From JBDHTS01 sp039808845 (GTDB taxonomy: Bacteria; Pseudomonadota; Alphaproteobacteria; Micavibrionales; Micavibrionaceae), in the NCBI GenBank assembly GCA_039808845.1, contig JBDHTS010000003.1, positions 1 through 49,095 on the forward strand: a DNA stretch of 49,095 nucleotides, given 5' to 3'. The notes beneath the pieces were generated by a model. It saw only the letters and a list, made by a program, of their open reading frames with translations. It did no database searches and was not told where the DNA came from. Position numbers and translations under genes: made by a program. Shown one piece after another: positions 24,216-33,372 of this stretch (within the stretch, counting starts at the first letter, position 1; every line of letters starts with the position of its first letter).

Positions 24216-25310
24216 TCAGCCATCCTCAATATTCAGCAACACGGCCGCCCCCAAAAGCGTCGCCACCACCGGCGGGGCCCATGACGCGGCAAACACGGGG
24301 ATTTGATGCGAGGTTCCAAGGGCCTGGAGGAAGCTCGCGGCAAAAAACACCGCAAACCCCGCCGCCGCCCCGGCGACCACCATGACGAAGACCCCCCGGA
24401 AGCGCGGAGGCCGCAAAGAGACGCAAGCCGCCAGCAGAATCATGGCCGCGAACATCAGCGGCTGGGCCAGAAGCACATTAAAATGGATCTTCAGGCCGGT
24501 TGCGTCGAATCCGGTCTCCTCCATCGTTTCTATAAAGCCGGGCAAGGACCAGAAAGCTATCGTGGCGGGCGAGGAAAAGCTTTCCTCGATTTCCTGCGAG
24601 GTCAGGTCGGTGGGCAAAGTGACCGCCGGCAGCTTCTCAGCACGGCTGCCCGGACGGTTGCCGATGGCGTTTTCGAAGATCCAGCGCCCCCGCTCCAGCC
24701 GGGCCGACGGCGCGTCGAGACGCTGCCGGAAGCTGTTGTCCTTATTGAAATAAAGCACCATGACGTCATGGAGCACCCAACCAGGCAGGTCTACCTTGCC
24801 TGCATGAACGATGACCCGCCCGTCAGGCTGGTCCTGCCGGAGCCAAAGGCCGGCCTTCAGCAGGGTGACCGAGCTGCTGCGGCGGGAAAGGTACCGGTCC
24901 TCCAGCACCTCGAACCGCCCGATCATGGCGGCGCTCAAGGGGTTGAGAATGGCGAGGTACAGCATGCCGGTCAGCACGGCGGTGCCGAAAACCGGCGCCA
25001 GCAGCTGCCATATGGAATAGCCGGCGGACCGCATGACGATCAGTTCGCTGCGCCGGTTCAGCTTCCAGAACGCGAACATCGCGCCGAACAGAACCGCAAA
25101 GGGCAGCAGCATCTGCCCGACCTCCGGCAGTTTCAGAATGCCCATGCCGAGAACGAGTGAAACGGGAAGAGACTCCTCCTTCGACGCGCGTCGAAGCAAT
25201 TCAACCGTGTCGACCAGATAGACGACGCCGAGCAGGGCCAGCAGGATAAAACAGAACCCGGACAGCCAGGAGCGGGCCAGATAACGGCTGAGTGTCGAGG
25301 ATAATGTCAT
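24216..25310 (-). CDS. lptG: LPS export permease LptG
   Basis: LptG forms the inner-membrane part of the LptB2FG transporter that extracts LPS for delivery to the outer membrane. The 364 residues follow the family plan: N-terminal membrane segments (LARSWLSGFCFILLALLGVVYLVDTVELL), the coupling region RRSELIVMRSAGYSIWQLL, a periplasmic beta-jellyroll domain (about 125-260) and C-terminal membrane segments. The ATG overlaps the lptF stop by four bases (ATGA). A longer frame upstream was rejected because it would overlap lptF coding sequence. Confidence 0.93.
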   Translation of the reverse strand: MTLSSTLSRYLARSWLSGFCFILLALLGVVYLVDTVELLRRASKEESLPVSLVLGMGILKLPEVGQMLLPFAVLFGAMFAFWKLNRRSELIVMRSAGYSIWQLLAPVFGTAVLTGMLYLAILNPLSAAMIGRFEVLEDRYLSRRSSSVTLLKAGLWLRQDQPDGRVIVHAGKVDLPGWVLHDVMVLYFNKDNSFRQRLDAPSARLERGRWIFENAIGNRPGSRAEKLPAVTLPTDLTSQEIEESFSSPATIAFWSLPGFIETMEETGFDATGLKIHFNVLLAQPLMFAAMILLAACVSLRPPRFRGVFVMVVAGAAAGFAVFFAASFLQALGTSHQIPVFAASWAPPVVATLLGAAVLLNIEDG

Positions 25311-26434
25311 GCCGCCACCTTCAGTTTCCGGCGCCAGCGCTCCTTGAAGCCCTCGCTCCGACCGTCCAGGAAATAGAATGCCAGAAGGCCGGGGCCGATA
25401 AGAAGAAGATACATCATGCACAGACCCGCATTGGAATGCCGGGCGACGTCGAAGCCTGCGATATAGAACCCTTCGATGGCCGCGGCGGCCACGATGGCGG
25501 CGGTCATGCGTTTCCCCTGCCCGCGCCGGTCCGCATGGCCCGACAGGAAAATCGCCAGGACAACAGCGGTCAATACTGGCGCAAGAAGCGGACTCAGCAG
25601 CCGCCGGTTCAGTTCGATCAGGAATTCACGGCGGTTTTTGGCGTCGGCGACATCCCGCGCATCGGGATGCAGCAGTTCGAGAAAGGTGCGCTCCTCCGGC
25701 TCCCGCCAGCGCTGGCGCACGGGCGCCGTGCTCTCCGGCAGGTCGATCGTATAACGGTCGAAATTGAGACGGCTCAGCGCGCCCGTTCCCGGATTGAATT
25801 GCTGCCGCGATCCGTCATAAACCACCACCTGCTGGGAGCCGCCCGTGACCATCAGCATGCCGCGCCGCGCCAGAACCGTGACGGGATATTTGTTTTCCGG
25901 GCGGCTGTCGTGGATCATCAGGCCGCGCAATTCCCCCGACGCCGATTTTTCCTGCACGAAGACGGTGACCTGTTTACCGACAGGGTTGAAGACGCCTTCA
26001 CGGAAAAGGAGCGCGGAATACTGCGCCTTGATCTCGGCCTTCAGAGACTGCATCCCCACCAGGGATACAGGGGAAAGCCACGATGTGACGAAAACGAGGA
26101 TGACCGCAATCAGCAAGGACAGGGATAAGGCCGGACGGGCCAGCCGGATCGGCGAAAATCCCGCGCCGCGCAACGCCACCAGTTCGCTGTCCACGGTCAT
26201 GCGGTTATAAACGAACAGGGTCGCGGCCATCAGCGCGATCGGCAGGATGATCTCCAGAAAGCGCGGCATGGTCAGCAGGGTCAGCACCCAGAACGCCGTG
26301 CCCGATGCGCCCGCGTCGATGACCAGCTCCAGAAACCGCAGCGACTGGGTCAGGAAGACGATCGCCGCCAGCGTCACCGTAATGAAGACGGTGGCGATGG
26401 CCAGATCGCGCAGGATATAGCGGTCGAAAATCAG
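25307..26434 (-). CDS. lptF: LPS export permease LptF (probable CTG start)
   Basis: LptF pairs with LptG in the LPS extractor. It has N-terminal membrane helices, the coupling segment DSELVALRGAGFSPIRLA, a periplasmic jellyroll and C-terminal helices. The GTG at 26377 would delete the first helix: the frame stays open upstream and reads IFDRYILRDLAIATVFITV, the normal LptF N terminus. No ATG, GTG or TTG lies in that stretch; a CTG at 26434, about seven bases after AAGGGGA, gives (M)IFDRYILRDL and a normal length of 375. I therefore call the CTG start, with ATT at 26431 or 26440 as alternatives. Confidence 0.8.
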   Translation of the reverse strand: MIFDRYILRDLAIATVFITVTLAAIVFLTQSLRFLELVIDAGASGTAFWVLTLLTMPRFLEIILPIALMAATLFVYNRMTVDSELVALRGAGFSPIRLARPALSLSLLIAVILVFVTSWLSPVSLVGMQSLKAEIKAQYSALLFREGVFNPVGKQVTVFVQEKSASGELRGLMIHDSRPENKYPVTVLARRGMLMVTGGSQQVVVYDGSRQQFNPGTGALSRLNFDRYTIDLPESTAPVRQRWREPEERTFLELLHPDARDVADAKNRREFLIELNRRLLSPLLAPVLTAVVLAIFLSGHADRRGQGKRMTAAIVAAAAIEGFYIAGFDVARHSNAGLCMMYLLLIGPGLLAFYFLDGRSEGFKERWRRKLKVAA

Positions 26435-26445
26435 AAAAATTCCCC

Positions 26446-26473
26446 TTGGTTGCCTGAATAGAGAAGTTATAGT
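26446..26473 (+). promoter_or_regulatory. Candidate promoter for the pepA operon
   Basis: TTGGTT (26446-26451) and TATAGT (26468-26473) are separated by 16 bases, about 37 bases before the pepA ATG. It lies in the divergent lptF/pepA gap and overlaps the lptF start region. Confidence 0.35.
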
Positions 26474-26509
26474 CTATATCGCCCTTGAAAAACCAGCAGG
26501 ACCATCGAT

Positions 26510-27991
26510 ATGACGCTGACCGTCAGCTTCCGCAAGACGCCGAAAACCGGCATGGCCGCCGCCATCGCTACCGTCCGCAAGGACCGCCTGTCCCCTCAGG
26601 CGGATATTCTGGACAAGGATACAGGCGGATTGTTGCGTCATGTTCTTAAAAACCAGAAGATTTTTACCGGCAAGCCCGGACAGGTGCTGAGCATTACGGC
26701 CCCGAAAGACAGCGCATACCGCCGCATCGTTTTGCTGGGCCTGGGCGAGGACGATACGCCCGCCGCCTTTGAAACGGCGGGTGGAAAGCTGGCCGGGGCA
26801 TTGAAGGGGACGGGCATCGACTCCGCCGTTCTGTTCGCGCCGGACGCCGTGGCGGGAGCGCATCTGGCGCTGGGCTTCAAACTGCGCGGATATGAGTTTC
26901 TGAAATACAAATCGCCGCCCGGCAAGGACGCCCCGCCCGTTATCCGGCTGGAACGCCTCGACGTTGTGACGCCGGACAGCGCAAAGGCGGCGCGGTTGTT
27001 CGAGCCTCTGGACGCCGCGGCGGACGGGGTGCTGTTCGCGCGCGATCTGGTGAACGAGCCGCCAAACGAGCTTTACCCGGAAAGCTTTGCCGAGCGGCTG
27101 AAATCCGAACTTCAGCCTCTGGGCGTCGAGGTGGAGATCATCGACGAACGCAAGATGCAGAAGCTGGGTTTCGGCGCGCATCTGGCGGTCGGAAAGGGCT
27201 CGGAGCGGCCGCCGCGTGTCGTGATCCTGCGCTGGCGCGGCAAAAAGGCGAAAAAGCCCGCCGCTTTCGTCGGCAAGGGCATCACCTTCGATACCGGCGG
27301 CATTTCCATCAAGCCGGCGGCCCAGATGGACGAGATGAAAATGGATATGGGCGGAGCCGCCGCCGTGGCCGGGCTGATGCGGTCGCTGGCCGCGCGCAAG
27401 GCGAAGGCCGATGTGGTCGGCGTGGTCGCGCTGGCGGAGAACATGCCGTCAGGCGCGGCCTACCGGCCCGGCGACATCCTGAAATCTTTTTCGGGCAAGA
27501 CCATCGAGGTGCTGAATACCGATGCCGAGGGGCGGCTGGTTCTGTGCGACGCGCTGTCCTACGTCCAGAAAACATACGATCCGGCTGTCGTGGTCGATCT
27601 GGCGACCCTGACCGGCGCGATCATGGTGGCGCTGGGGCATGAATATTGCGGTGTGTTCGTGAATGACGATGCCGTCTGGGACGGCATGAACAAGGCCGCG
27701 AAAGAGTCGGGGGAAAAACTCTGGCGCATGCCTCTGGACGAAGCGTACCGCAAGGAGATGGAAAGCGGGGTCGCCGACCTGAAGAATCTCGGCAGCCTGG
27801 GCCGTTACGGCGGCGCCTGCAGCGCGGCTGGTTTCCTGGAGCATTTCATCGACAAGGGCCGTCCCTGGGCGCATATGGACATCGCGGGCACGGCCTGGGT
27901 CAACAGCGACCGGCCGCTGGGCCCGAAACACGCCACCGGCTTCGGCGTCCGCGTGCTCGACCGCCTGGTCGCGGATCTGTACGAAGGGTGA
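26510..27991 (+). CDS. pepA: Leucyl aminopeptidase PepA (family M17)
   Basis: This cytoplasmic two-metal aminopeptidase removes N-terminal residues from peptides; in some bacteria PepA also binds DNA. The 493-residue length is normal. Metal ligands and catalytic residues are seen in FVGKGITFDTGGISIKP (Lys and Asp), DMGGAAAV and the family signature NTDAEGRLVL. The N-terminal macro-like domain is about residues 1-170. A GCAGGA site precedes the ATG. It heads a tight operon: its stop overlaps the next start by four bases (GTGA). Confidence 0.97.
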   Translation: MTLTVSFRKTPKTGMAAAIATVRKDRLSPQADILDKDTGGLLRHVLKNQKIFTGKPGQVLSITAPKDSAYRRIVLLGLGEDDTPAAFETAGGKLAGALKGTGIDSAVLFAPDAVAGAHLALGFKLRGYEFLKYKSPPGKDAPPVIRLERLDVVTPDSAKAARLFEPLDAAADGVLFARDLVNEPPNELYPESFAERLKSELQPLGVEVEIIDERKMQKLGFGAHLAVGKGSERPPRVVILRWRGKKAKKPAAFVGKGITFDTGGISIKPAAQMDEMKMDMGGAAAVAGLMRSLAARKAKADVVGVVALAENMPSGAAYRPGDILKSFSGKTIEVLNTDAEGRLVLCDALSYVQKTYDPAVVVDLATLTGAIMVALGHEYCGVFVNDDAVWDGMNKAAKESGEKLWRMPLDEAYRKEMESGVADLKNLGSLGRYGGACSAAGFLEHFIDKGRPWAHMDIAGTAWVNSDRPLGPKHATGFGVRVLDRLVADLYEG

Positions 27992-28998
27992 AAGCGGCGT
28001 TGCGCGACCGTGTCGATGCCGCAACCCTTGACGCCGTAGGGGAGCGCTACAGCATCGGAGTCAGCGACCATCTACTCGACCGGATGGGTATGACGGAGAG
28101 CCCCGTGGCGCGGCAATACCTGCCCGACATCCGCGAACTGAGCGACGCGCCGCAGGACCGGCCCGACCCGATCGGCGACCAGGCGCATAGCCCGGTCAAA
28201 GGCATCGTCCATCGTTATCCCAATCGCGCCCTGCTGATGCCGCTTGAAGTCTGCGCCGTCTATTGCCGGTTCTGTTTCCGGCGCGAAAAGGTGGGACAGG
28301 ACGGGCATGGCCTTCTTTCTCCGGAGGATCTGCGCACGGCCCTCGGCTATATCGGGCGGGCAACCGCTCTGCGCGAAATCATCCTGACGGGCGGCGATCC
28401 CTTTGTTCTTTCGCCGCGCAGGATGGCCTTCATCGTAGATGCGTTGAATGCGATGAGCCATATCAGGATCCTGCGTTTTCACACACGCGTACCGGTGGCC
28501 GATCCTGCCCGCGTCACGGAAGAACTGTGCGCTCTTTTATCCGCAAGCAGCAAGCCGATTTACGTCGTCATTCATGTCAATCATATGGATGAGATGGATG
28601 CGCGGACGGATGCCGTCTTTGCCGCGTTGCGCCGCGCGAGTTGCATCCTGCTGTCGCAAAGCGTCTTGCTGAAAGGCGTCAATGACAATGCCGACGCGCT
28701 GGTCAGCCTGTTTCAGGGGCTGGTGGAACGCGGCGTCAAGCCCTATTACCTGCATCATCCCGATCTGGCGCCGGGCACATCGCATTTCCGCCTGTCCCCC
28801 GATCGCGGGCAGGCTCTGATGAAAGAAGTCCGGGGGCAGGTTTCCGGGCTTGCCATGCCAACCTATGTCCTCGACATTCCGGGCGGGTACGGCAAGGTGC
28901 CCATCGGCGCATGTCATCTGGAACGCCGGGGCGAAAGCACCTACAGTGTCGAGGATAGCCACGGCCATCTTCATTCCTACGACCCCGGTGCGACATGA
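27988..28998 (+). CDS. Lysine 2,3-aminomutase-like radical SAM protein (KamA/EpmB family)
   Basis: This 336-residue radical SAM, PLP-dependent aminomutase family protein has the iron-sulfur motif CAVYCRFCFRR (CxxxCxxC), the SAM-binding ILTGGDPF and the PLP-site region toward the C terminus (PGGYGKVPIG). The N-terminal DPIGDQAHSPVKGIVHRYPN is typical of the KamA branch. It may make beta-lysine, or modify EF-P like EpmB; no epmA or efp gene is nearby to decide. The GTG start overlaps the pepA stop by four bases, and its stop overlaps the holC ATG by four (ATGA). Confidence 0.88.
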   Translation: MKAALRDRVDAATLDAVGERYSIGVSDHLLDRMGMTESPVARQYLPDIRELSDAPQDRPDPIGDQAHSPVKGIVHRYPNRALLMPLEVCAVYCRFCFRREKVGQDGHGLLSPEDLRTALGYIGRATALREIILTGGDPFVLSPRRMAFIVDALNAMSHIRILRFHTRVPVADPARVTEELCALLSASSKPIYVVIHVNHMDEMDARTDAVFAALRRASCILLSQSVLLKGVNDNADALVSLFQGLVERGVKPYYLHHPDLAPGTSHFRLSPDRGQALMKEVRGQVSGLAMPTYVLDIPGGYGKVPIGACHLERRGESTYSVEDSHGHLHSYDPGAT

Positions 28999-29432
28999 CG
29001 GAGATACGGTTTTACCATTTGCAGACCAGGACGACAGAGCAGGCCCTCCCTGAGCTGCTGACAAAGGCCCTGAGCCAAGGCCGCCGCATCGTTGTGCGTC
29101 TGCCGGATAAAAAGGCGGTCGAGGCGCTGAACGACCATCTCTGGACATTTCGTCCCGACAGTTTCCTGCCGCATGGCAGTGCGAAGGACGGATATGGGGA
29201 ACGGCAGATCGTCTGGCTGACCGACGGAAACGACAATCCGAACGGCGCCGACATGCTGGTGCTGACAGGCGGCGCGAACGCGGACGATACGGACGCTTAT
29301 ACTTTATGCTGCGATATCTTTGAACCATCCGGTGCGGATGCGGCGCGAATGCGATGGAAAACCTGCCGCGACGCAGGGCATGAGGTGACATACTGGCAGC
29401 AGACGGACAAGGGCTGGGAAAAGAAAGCCTGA
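28995..29432 (+). CDS. holC: DNA polymerase III chi subunit HolC
   Basis: HolC links the clamp-loader complex to single-stranded DNA-binding protein during replication. The 145-residue product begins with the family-typical EIRFYHLQTRTTEQALPELL and contains LPDKKAVEALNDHLWTFRPDSFLPHG, the strand-helix segment conserved in chi. The pairing with pepA is common in alphaproteobacteria. It is translationally coupled to the preceding radical SAM gene and lies three bases before ispE. Confidence 0.92.
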   Translation: MTEIRFYHLQTRTTEQALPELLTKALSQGRRIVVRLPDKKAVEALNDHLWTFRPDSFLPHGSAKDGYGERQIVWLTDGNDNPNGADMLVLTGGANADDTDAYTLCCDIFEPSGADAARMRWKTCRDAGHEVTYWQQTDKGWEKKA

Positions 29433-29435
29433 CCG

Positions 29436-30341
29436 ATGGCCGGACTGCACGGAACGCACGACATTCTCGCCCCCGCGAAAATCAACCTGCATCTTCATGT
29501 TACCGGAAGGCTGGACGACGGTTTTCACACACTCGATTCGCTGGTGGCGTTCGCGGATATCGGCGACCGCATCGTCATCGAACCCTCCGCCTCGTTCGAA
29601 TTCCATGTCACCGGGCCGTTTGCGGAGGGTTTCAGCCCCGAGGAAAAAGACGCAGGCCCGCATTCGCGCAATTTGGCAGTGCGCGCGGCGCGCGATCTGG
29701 CGACAGCGACGGGACGCGACGCGCCCATCCGCATCATGCTTCAGAAAAATCTGCCGCTCGCTTCCGGCATCGGCGGCGGTTCGGCGGACGCGGCCGCCGT
29801 CCTCTGGGGCCTGACGGAATTGTGGCAATTACCGTCCGGATCGGCGTCCTGGCTTCCCGCCCTTGCCGCAGGCCTGGGATCGGATGTCCCGGCCTGCCTG
29901 AGATGCCGCCCCGTCCGCATGCGCGGTATCGGCGAAATTCTGGAGGATGGGCCGGAAATGCCGGAAATCCCCGTCCTGCTGATCCATCCCGGCCAGACCT
30001 GCCCGACGGCGGAAGTCTACAGCCGGTTCAAGGGACCCTTTCTCCATGACGCGGATTTGTCCTCCATCACCGGCTTCGAAAGCTTGGTTGAGCGGCTCAG
30101 ACAGAATCATAACAGCCTGACGGAACCCGCCGTATCGCTGGTTCCGGAGATCGCTTTCGTTCTGGAGGCCCTGAACGCCCAGGCGGGATGCCGGCTCGCC
30201 CGCATGAGCGGCAGCGGAGCGACCTGTTTTGGCCTGTTCGATGACAGCACCGCGCGTGACGCGGCTGAATCTGTTTTGAAAAACCGCCATCCTGGCTGGT
30301 GGATCCGTAGCGGCATGCTGAACCGGCCAGTGCGGTATTGA
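29436..30341 (+). CDS. ispE: 4-diphosphocytidyl-2-C-methyl-D-erythritol kinase IspE
   Basis: IspE phosphorylates CDP-methylerythritol in the non-mevalonate isoprenoid pathway. The 301-residue GHMP kinase has the N-terminal APAKINLHLHVTGRLDDGFH, the ATP-loop PLASGIGGGSADAAA, and the third motif ARMSGSGATCFGLF. The start lies three bases after holC, so it is the last gene of the pepA operon. No other MEP-pathway gene is in the window. Confidence 0.96.
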   Translation: MAGLHGTHDILAPAKINLHLHVTGRLDDGFHTLDSLVAFADIGDRIVIEPSASFEFHVTGPFAEGFSPEEKDAGPHSRNLAVRAARDLATATGRDAPIRIMLQKNLPLASGIGGGSADAAAVLWGLTELWQLPSGSASWLPALAAGLGSDVPACLRCRPVRMRGIGEILEDGPEMPEIPVLLIHPGQTCPTAEVYSRFKGPFLHDADLSSITGFESLVERLRQNHNSLTEPAVSLVPEIAFVLEALNAQAGCRLARMSGSGATCFGLFDDSTARDAAESVLKNRHPGWWIRSGMLNRPVRY

Positions 30342-30372
30342 AACTATACCCGTTTTCCACAACGCGATTCTT

Positions 30373-30378
30373 TATAAT
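30373..30378 (+). promoter_or_regulatory. Candidate -10 box upstream of dnaB
   Basis: A perfect TATAAT lies 39 bases before the dnaB ATG. No good -35 hexamer is at 16-18 bases. Transcription would start near 30385, almost exactly at an upstream ATG (30388). Confidence 0.4.
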
Positions 30379-30416
30379 GATGGCGCCATGACTCCCAGTC
30401 GCCTAAGCTGCGACCC

Positions 30417-31898
30417 ATGACCGTATCGTTTGCCCGTCTGGCCCAGACCGCCGAAGCCGAGGAAAAGGCCGCGCCTGCCTATCGCATCCTGCCCCATAAC
30501 ATGGAGGCGGAGCAGGGATTGATCGGCGCCCTTCTGATCGACAACCGCGCGATGGAAAAGATCGGCGACTTCCTGCGGTACGAGCATTTTTACGTTCCCG
30601 CGCATCGGCGGATTTTCCAGGCCATCGAAAAAATGATCGAACGCGGTCAGATGGCCTCGCCCGTCACGCTCAAGGGATATTTCGAACAGGATGAAAGCCT
30701 GACCCATGTCGGCGGCGCGGATTATCTGGCCGAACTGGCCGCCAGCGTCATCACCGTGGTCAACACGCTGGATTACGGGCGTACCGTCTATGACCTCCAT
30801 CTCCGCCGTGAGCTGATCGCGCTGGGCGAAGACATGGTGACGCAGGCCTTCGAGCATTCGATCGAGCGCGACGCGAACAACGCCATCGAAAGCGCCGAGG
30901 CGCGTTTGTTTTCGCTGGCAGAGACGGGGCAGATCAAGGGCGGTTTCGTCTCGCTAAAAGATTCGGTTCTGGAGGCGATCCGCATCGCCGAGAAGGCGTA
31001 TCAGAGCGAAGGGCATGTCACCGGCGTGACGACCGGGCTGCGCGACCTGGACTCCAAACTGGGCGGACTGCATCCTTCGGATCTTCTGATCCTGGCCGCA
31101 CGGCCGTCCATGGGCAAGACGGCGCTGGCCGTCAACATGGCCTATGCGGCCGCAGCCAGATACGCCGAAACGGGCGGCAAGGAAGGCGCGATCTGCGGCT
31201 TTTTCTCACTGGAAATGTCGTCCGATCAGCTGGCCACGCGTATTCTGGCCGACCAGGCGAATATTTCCGGCGATGCGATCCGGAAGGGCGATATCCGGGA
31301 AGATGATTTCCGCCGTTTTGCCGAAGCGAGCCAGCGTCTGGCGCAGGTGCCGCTTTACATCGACGATACCCCTGCCCTGACCATCGGCGCGTTGCGGACC
31401 CGCGCGCGCCGTCTGAAACGGCAGCATGGCCTCGGCCTTCTGTTCGTCGACTATCTGCAACTGCTGCAGGGATCAGGAACCCGGCAGTCCGAGGGCAACC
31501 GGGTGCTGGAGATTTCGGAGATCACGCGGGGATTGAAAGCGATTGCCAAGGAATTGCAGATTCCCGTGGTCGCCCTGTCCCAGCTGTCGCGGGCCGTGGA
31601 GCAGCGTGAGGATAAAAGACCGCAGCTGGCCGACCTGCGTGAATCGGGATCGATCGAACAGGATGCGGATGTCGTCATGTTCATCTATCGGGATGAATAC
31701 TATCTGTCGCGCTCCATGCCGGATATGGAAGATCATGACAAGTTCACCAAATGGCAGGAACGGATGGACAAGGCGATGAATATCGCCGAAGTGATCGTGG
31801 CGAAGCAACGTCACGGCCCTATCGGTCCTGTGCGCCTGCATTTCAACGCGGGCGTTACGCGATTTTCGGATCTCGACCAGTTGCACGATTCGCGGTAG
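30417..31898 (+). CDS. dnaB: Replicative DNA helicase DnaB
   Basis: DnaB is the hexameric helicase that unwinds DNA at the replication fork. The 493 residues comprise an N-terminal primase-interacting domain (PHNMEAEQGLIGALLIDN), a linker and the RecA-like C-terminal domain with Walker A ARPSMGKTALAVNMA, Walker B LLFVDYLQLLQG and RESGSIEQDADVV with the arginine-finger region. No intein is inserted. The start has no clear Shine-Dalgarno; a ten-codon open frame overlaps it by four bases. A small membrane protein gene follows. Confidence 0.97.
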   Translation: MTVSFARLAQTAEAEEKAAPAYRILPHNMEAEQGLIGALLIDNRAMEKIGDFLRYEHFYVPAHRRIFQAIEKMIERGQMASPVTLKGYFEQDESLTHVGGADYLAELAASVITVVNTLDYGRTVYDLHLRRELIALGEDMVTQAFEHSIERDANNAIESAEARLFSLAETGQIKGGFVSLKDSVLEAIRIAEKAYQSEGHVTGVTTGLRDLDSKLGGLHPSDLLILAARPSMGKTALAVNMAYAAAARYAETGGKEGAICGFFSLEMSSDQLATRILADQANISGDAIRKGDIREDDFRRFAEASQRLAQVPLYIDDTPALTIGALRTRARRLKRQHGLGLLFVDYLQLLQGSGTRQSEGNRVLEISEITRGLKAIAKELQIPVVALSQLSRAVEQREDKRPQLADLRESGSIEQDADVVMFIYRDEYYLSRSMPDMEDHDKFTKWQERMDKAMNIAEVIVAKQRHGPIGPVRLHFNAGVTRFSDLDQLHDSR

Positions 31899-31908
31899 GG
31901 CATTTCTT

Positions 31909-32211
31909 ATGCGCCTTTTCCTGAAATTCATTCTGTTTCTGGGCGCAAGCGCGGCGGGATACGGCGTGATTTTGCTGATGCCATATGTGGCGTGGCGGCT
32001 CGGCATTTCCCCTGACATACCGGTGGGACCAGGGCTGGCGTCGTTCCAGCGCTGGTATTTTGTCGGATCGTTTCTGGCTTATCTTGCGGGCGTTCTGGTC
32101 GCCATCGGGTTTTTCTTCACGCGCGGCGCGGCGCAGATCCTTTTGCTCTGTGCACCGATCCTGGCGACGACGATCTTCGGCGCAGGCGTGTTCGCTTACT
32201 TCAGCCGATAA
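31909..32211 (+). CDS. Small three-helix membrane protein, unknown function
   Basis: The 100-residue protein has three predicted membrane helices (about 5-30, 48-70 and 75-97), separated by a short loop with PDIPVGPG. The frame starts ten bases after dnaB, with AGGG before the ATG, so it is probably co-transcribed with it. No family recognised. It ends nine bases before the stop of the convergent L,D-transpeptidase gene. Confidence 0.7.
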   Translation: MRLFLKFILFLGASAAGYGVILLMPYVAWRLGISPDIPVGPGLASFQRWYFVGSFLAYLAGVLVAIGFFFTRGAAQILLLCAPILATTIFGAGVFAYFSR

Positions 32212-32220
32212 CCGGCCAGC

Positions 32221-33372
32221 CTATCCGTTGACATTATAAATGTCGGGATGGCGCACAGGCAGATAGGGGCCATAAGCGGCGGGGCTGGGCGCAACTTCTT
32301 CATCCGCAGGCGCCACGGGCGCTTTTTCCGCGTGTTTTTCCTGCTCGGGGCCATAAGCCGCTTTCCGGACCGGGGGTCCTGCAGATTCCGCCGGTTCCGG
32401 TTCAACGGCAGCAGGCGCGTCGGCGACAATACCAGGATCCTCAGCCACGGCCACCGGATAGCCCTGGCGGTTACGGATGACAGCGCGGATCTTGGCCCAG
32501 TCGAGCAGGTCTTCGCGGTCCCCCGCTATGCGGAGGATCTGTTTCATATCCTCATCCGTCATGTCATAGAACGGGCGCCCGCCCTGTTCCTCGATCATCA
32601 TCGCCTGGTCCAGCGGCGGATGGGCCTCTACATACAGCCTGCCGTCGATCCAGGCGGCCTTGACCGGCTGGTTGACCACCGTAACCGATGTGCCCACAGC
32701 CGTTTTCGGGAAAACCTTGATAATGTCTTCCGGATACATGCGGATGCAGCCGCTGGAGGCGCGCCGGCCGATGGCATATGGCTTGTCCGTGCCATGGATC
32801 GCATACTGGTCCCAGCCCAGATACATGGCATGCGTGCCCATCGGGTTTTCGGGGCCCGGGCCGACCTCGACCGGCAATTCGGGATGTTCCTTCCGCATCC
32901 GGTCGGTCGGACGCCAGATCGGACCCACGACCTTCCGCACGACTTTCGTCGTGCCGACAGGTGTCGACAAACCCTCGCGGCCCACGCCGATGGGGTGGGA
33001 TTCGACCGTCCCGCCGTCCGGTCCATAGAGATACAGACGCATTTCCGGCAGATTGATGACGATGCCCCGGCGTACCGCATCGGGAAGCAGATGACGCGTC
33101 GGCAGAACGAGCTTCACATCCGCGCCCGGCATCCAGGGATCGACATAGGGATTGGCGGAGCGCAGTTCGTTAAAACCGATATCGTTGGCACGCGCAATCT
33201 CGACCAGCGTGTCCTCGTATTTGGTGACATGGGTCTTCATCTCGCCTACGAAAGGCGGCAGATCGCCCGCGGAAGCGGCAGCAGGGATCAGAACCATAAC
33301 GGCACAGACAGTCAGGAGAAAACGTCCTCCTGCCTTTCCGATCGTTCCTTTGCTGCAATATCCAGTCGTCAT
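32221..33372 (-). CDS. LysM/L,D-transpeptidase (YkuD family)
   Basis: This periplasmic L,D-transpeptidase cross-links peptidoglycan (3-3 links) or attaches proteins to it. The 383-residue protein has a signal-like N-terminal hydrophobic stretch (15-35), a LysM-like binding domain (about 46-92) and the YkuD catalytic domain (105-235) with His193 in AIHGTDKPYAIG and the nucleophile Cys209 in RRASSGCIRMYPE. The C-terminal 100 residues are acidic and Pro/Ala-rich, probably disordered. Its ATG overlaps the icd stop by four bases, so the two genes form an operon. Confidence 0.93.
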   Translation of the reverse strand: MTTGYCSKGTIGKAGGRFLLTVCAVMVLIPAAASAGDLPPFVGEMKTHVTKYEDTLVEIARANDIGFNELRSANPYVDPWMPGADVKLVLPTRHLLPDAVRRGIVINLPEMRLYLYGPDGGTVESHPIGVGREGLSTPVGTTKVVRKVVGPIWRPTDRMRKEHPELPVEVGPGPENPMGTHAMYLGWDQYAIHGTDKPYAIGRRASSGCIRMYPEDIIKVFPKTAVGTSVTVVNQPVKAAWIDGRLYVEAHPPLDQAMMIEEQGGRPFYDMTDEDMKQILRIAGDREDLLDWAKIRAVIRNRQGYPVAVAEDPGIVADAPAAVEPEPAESAGPPVRKAAYGPEQEKHAEKAPVAPADEEVAPSPAAYGPYLPVRHPDIYNVNG

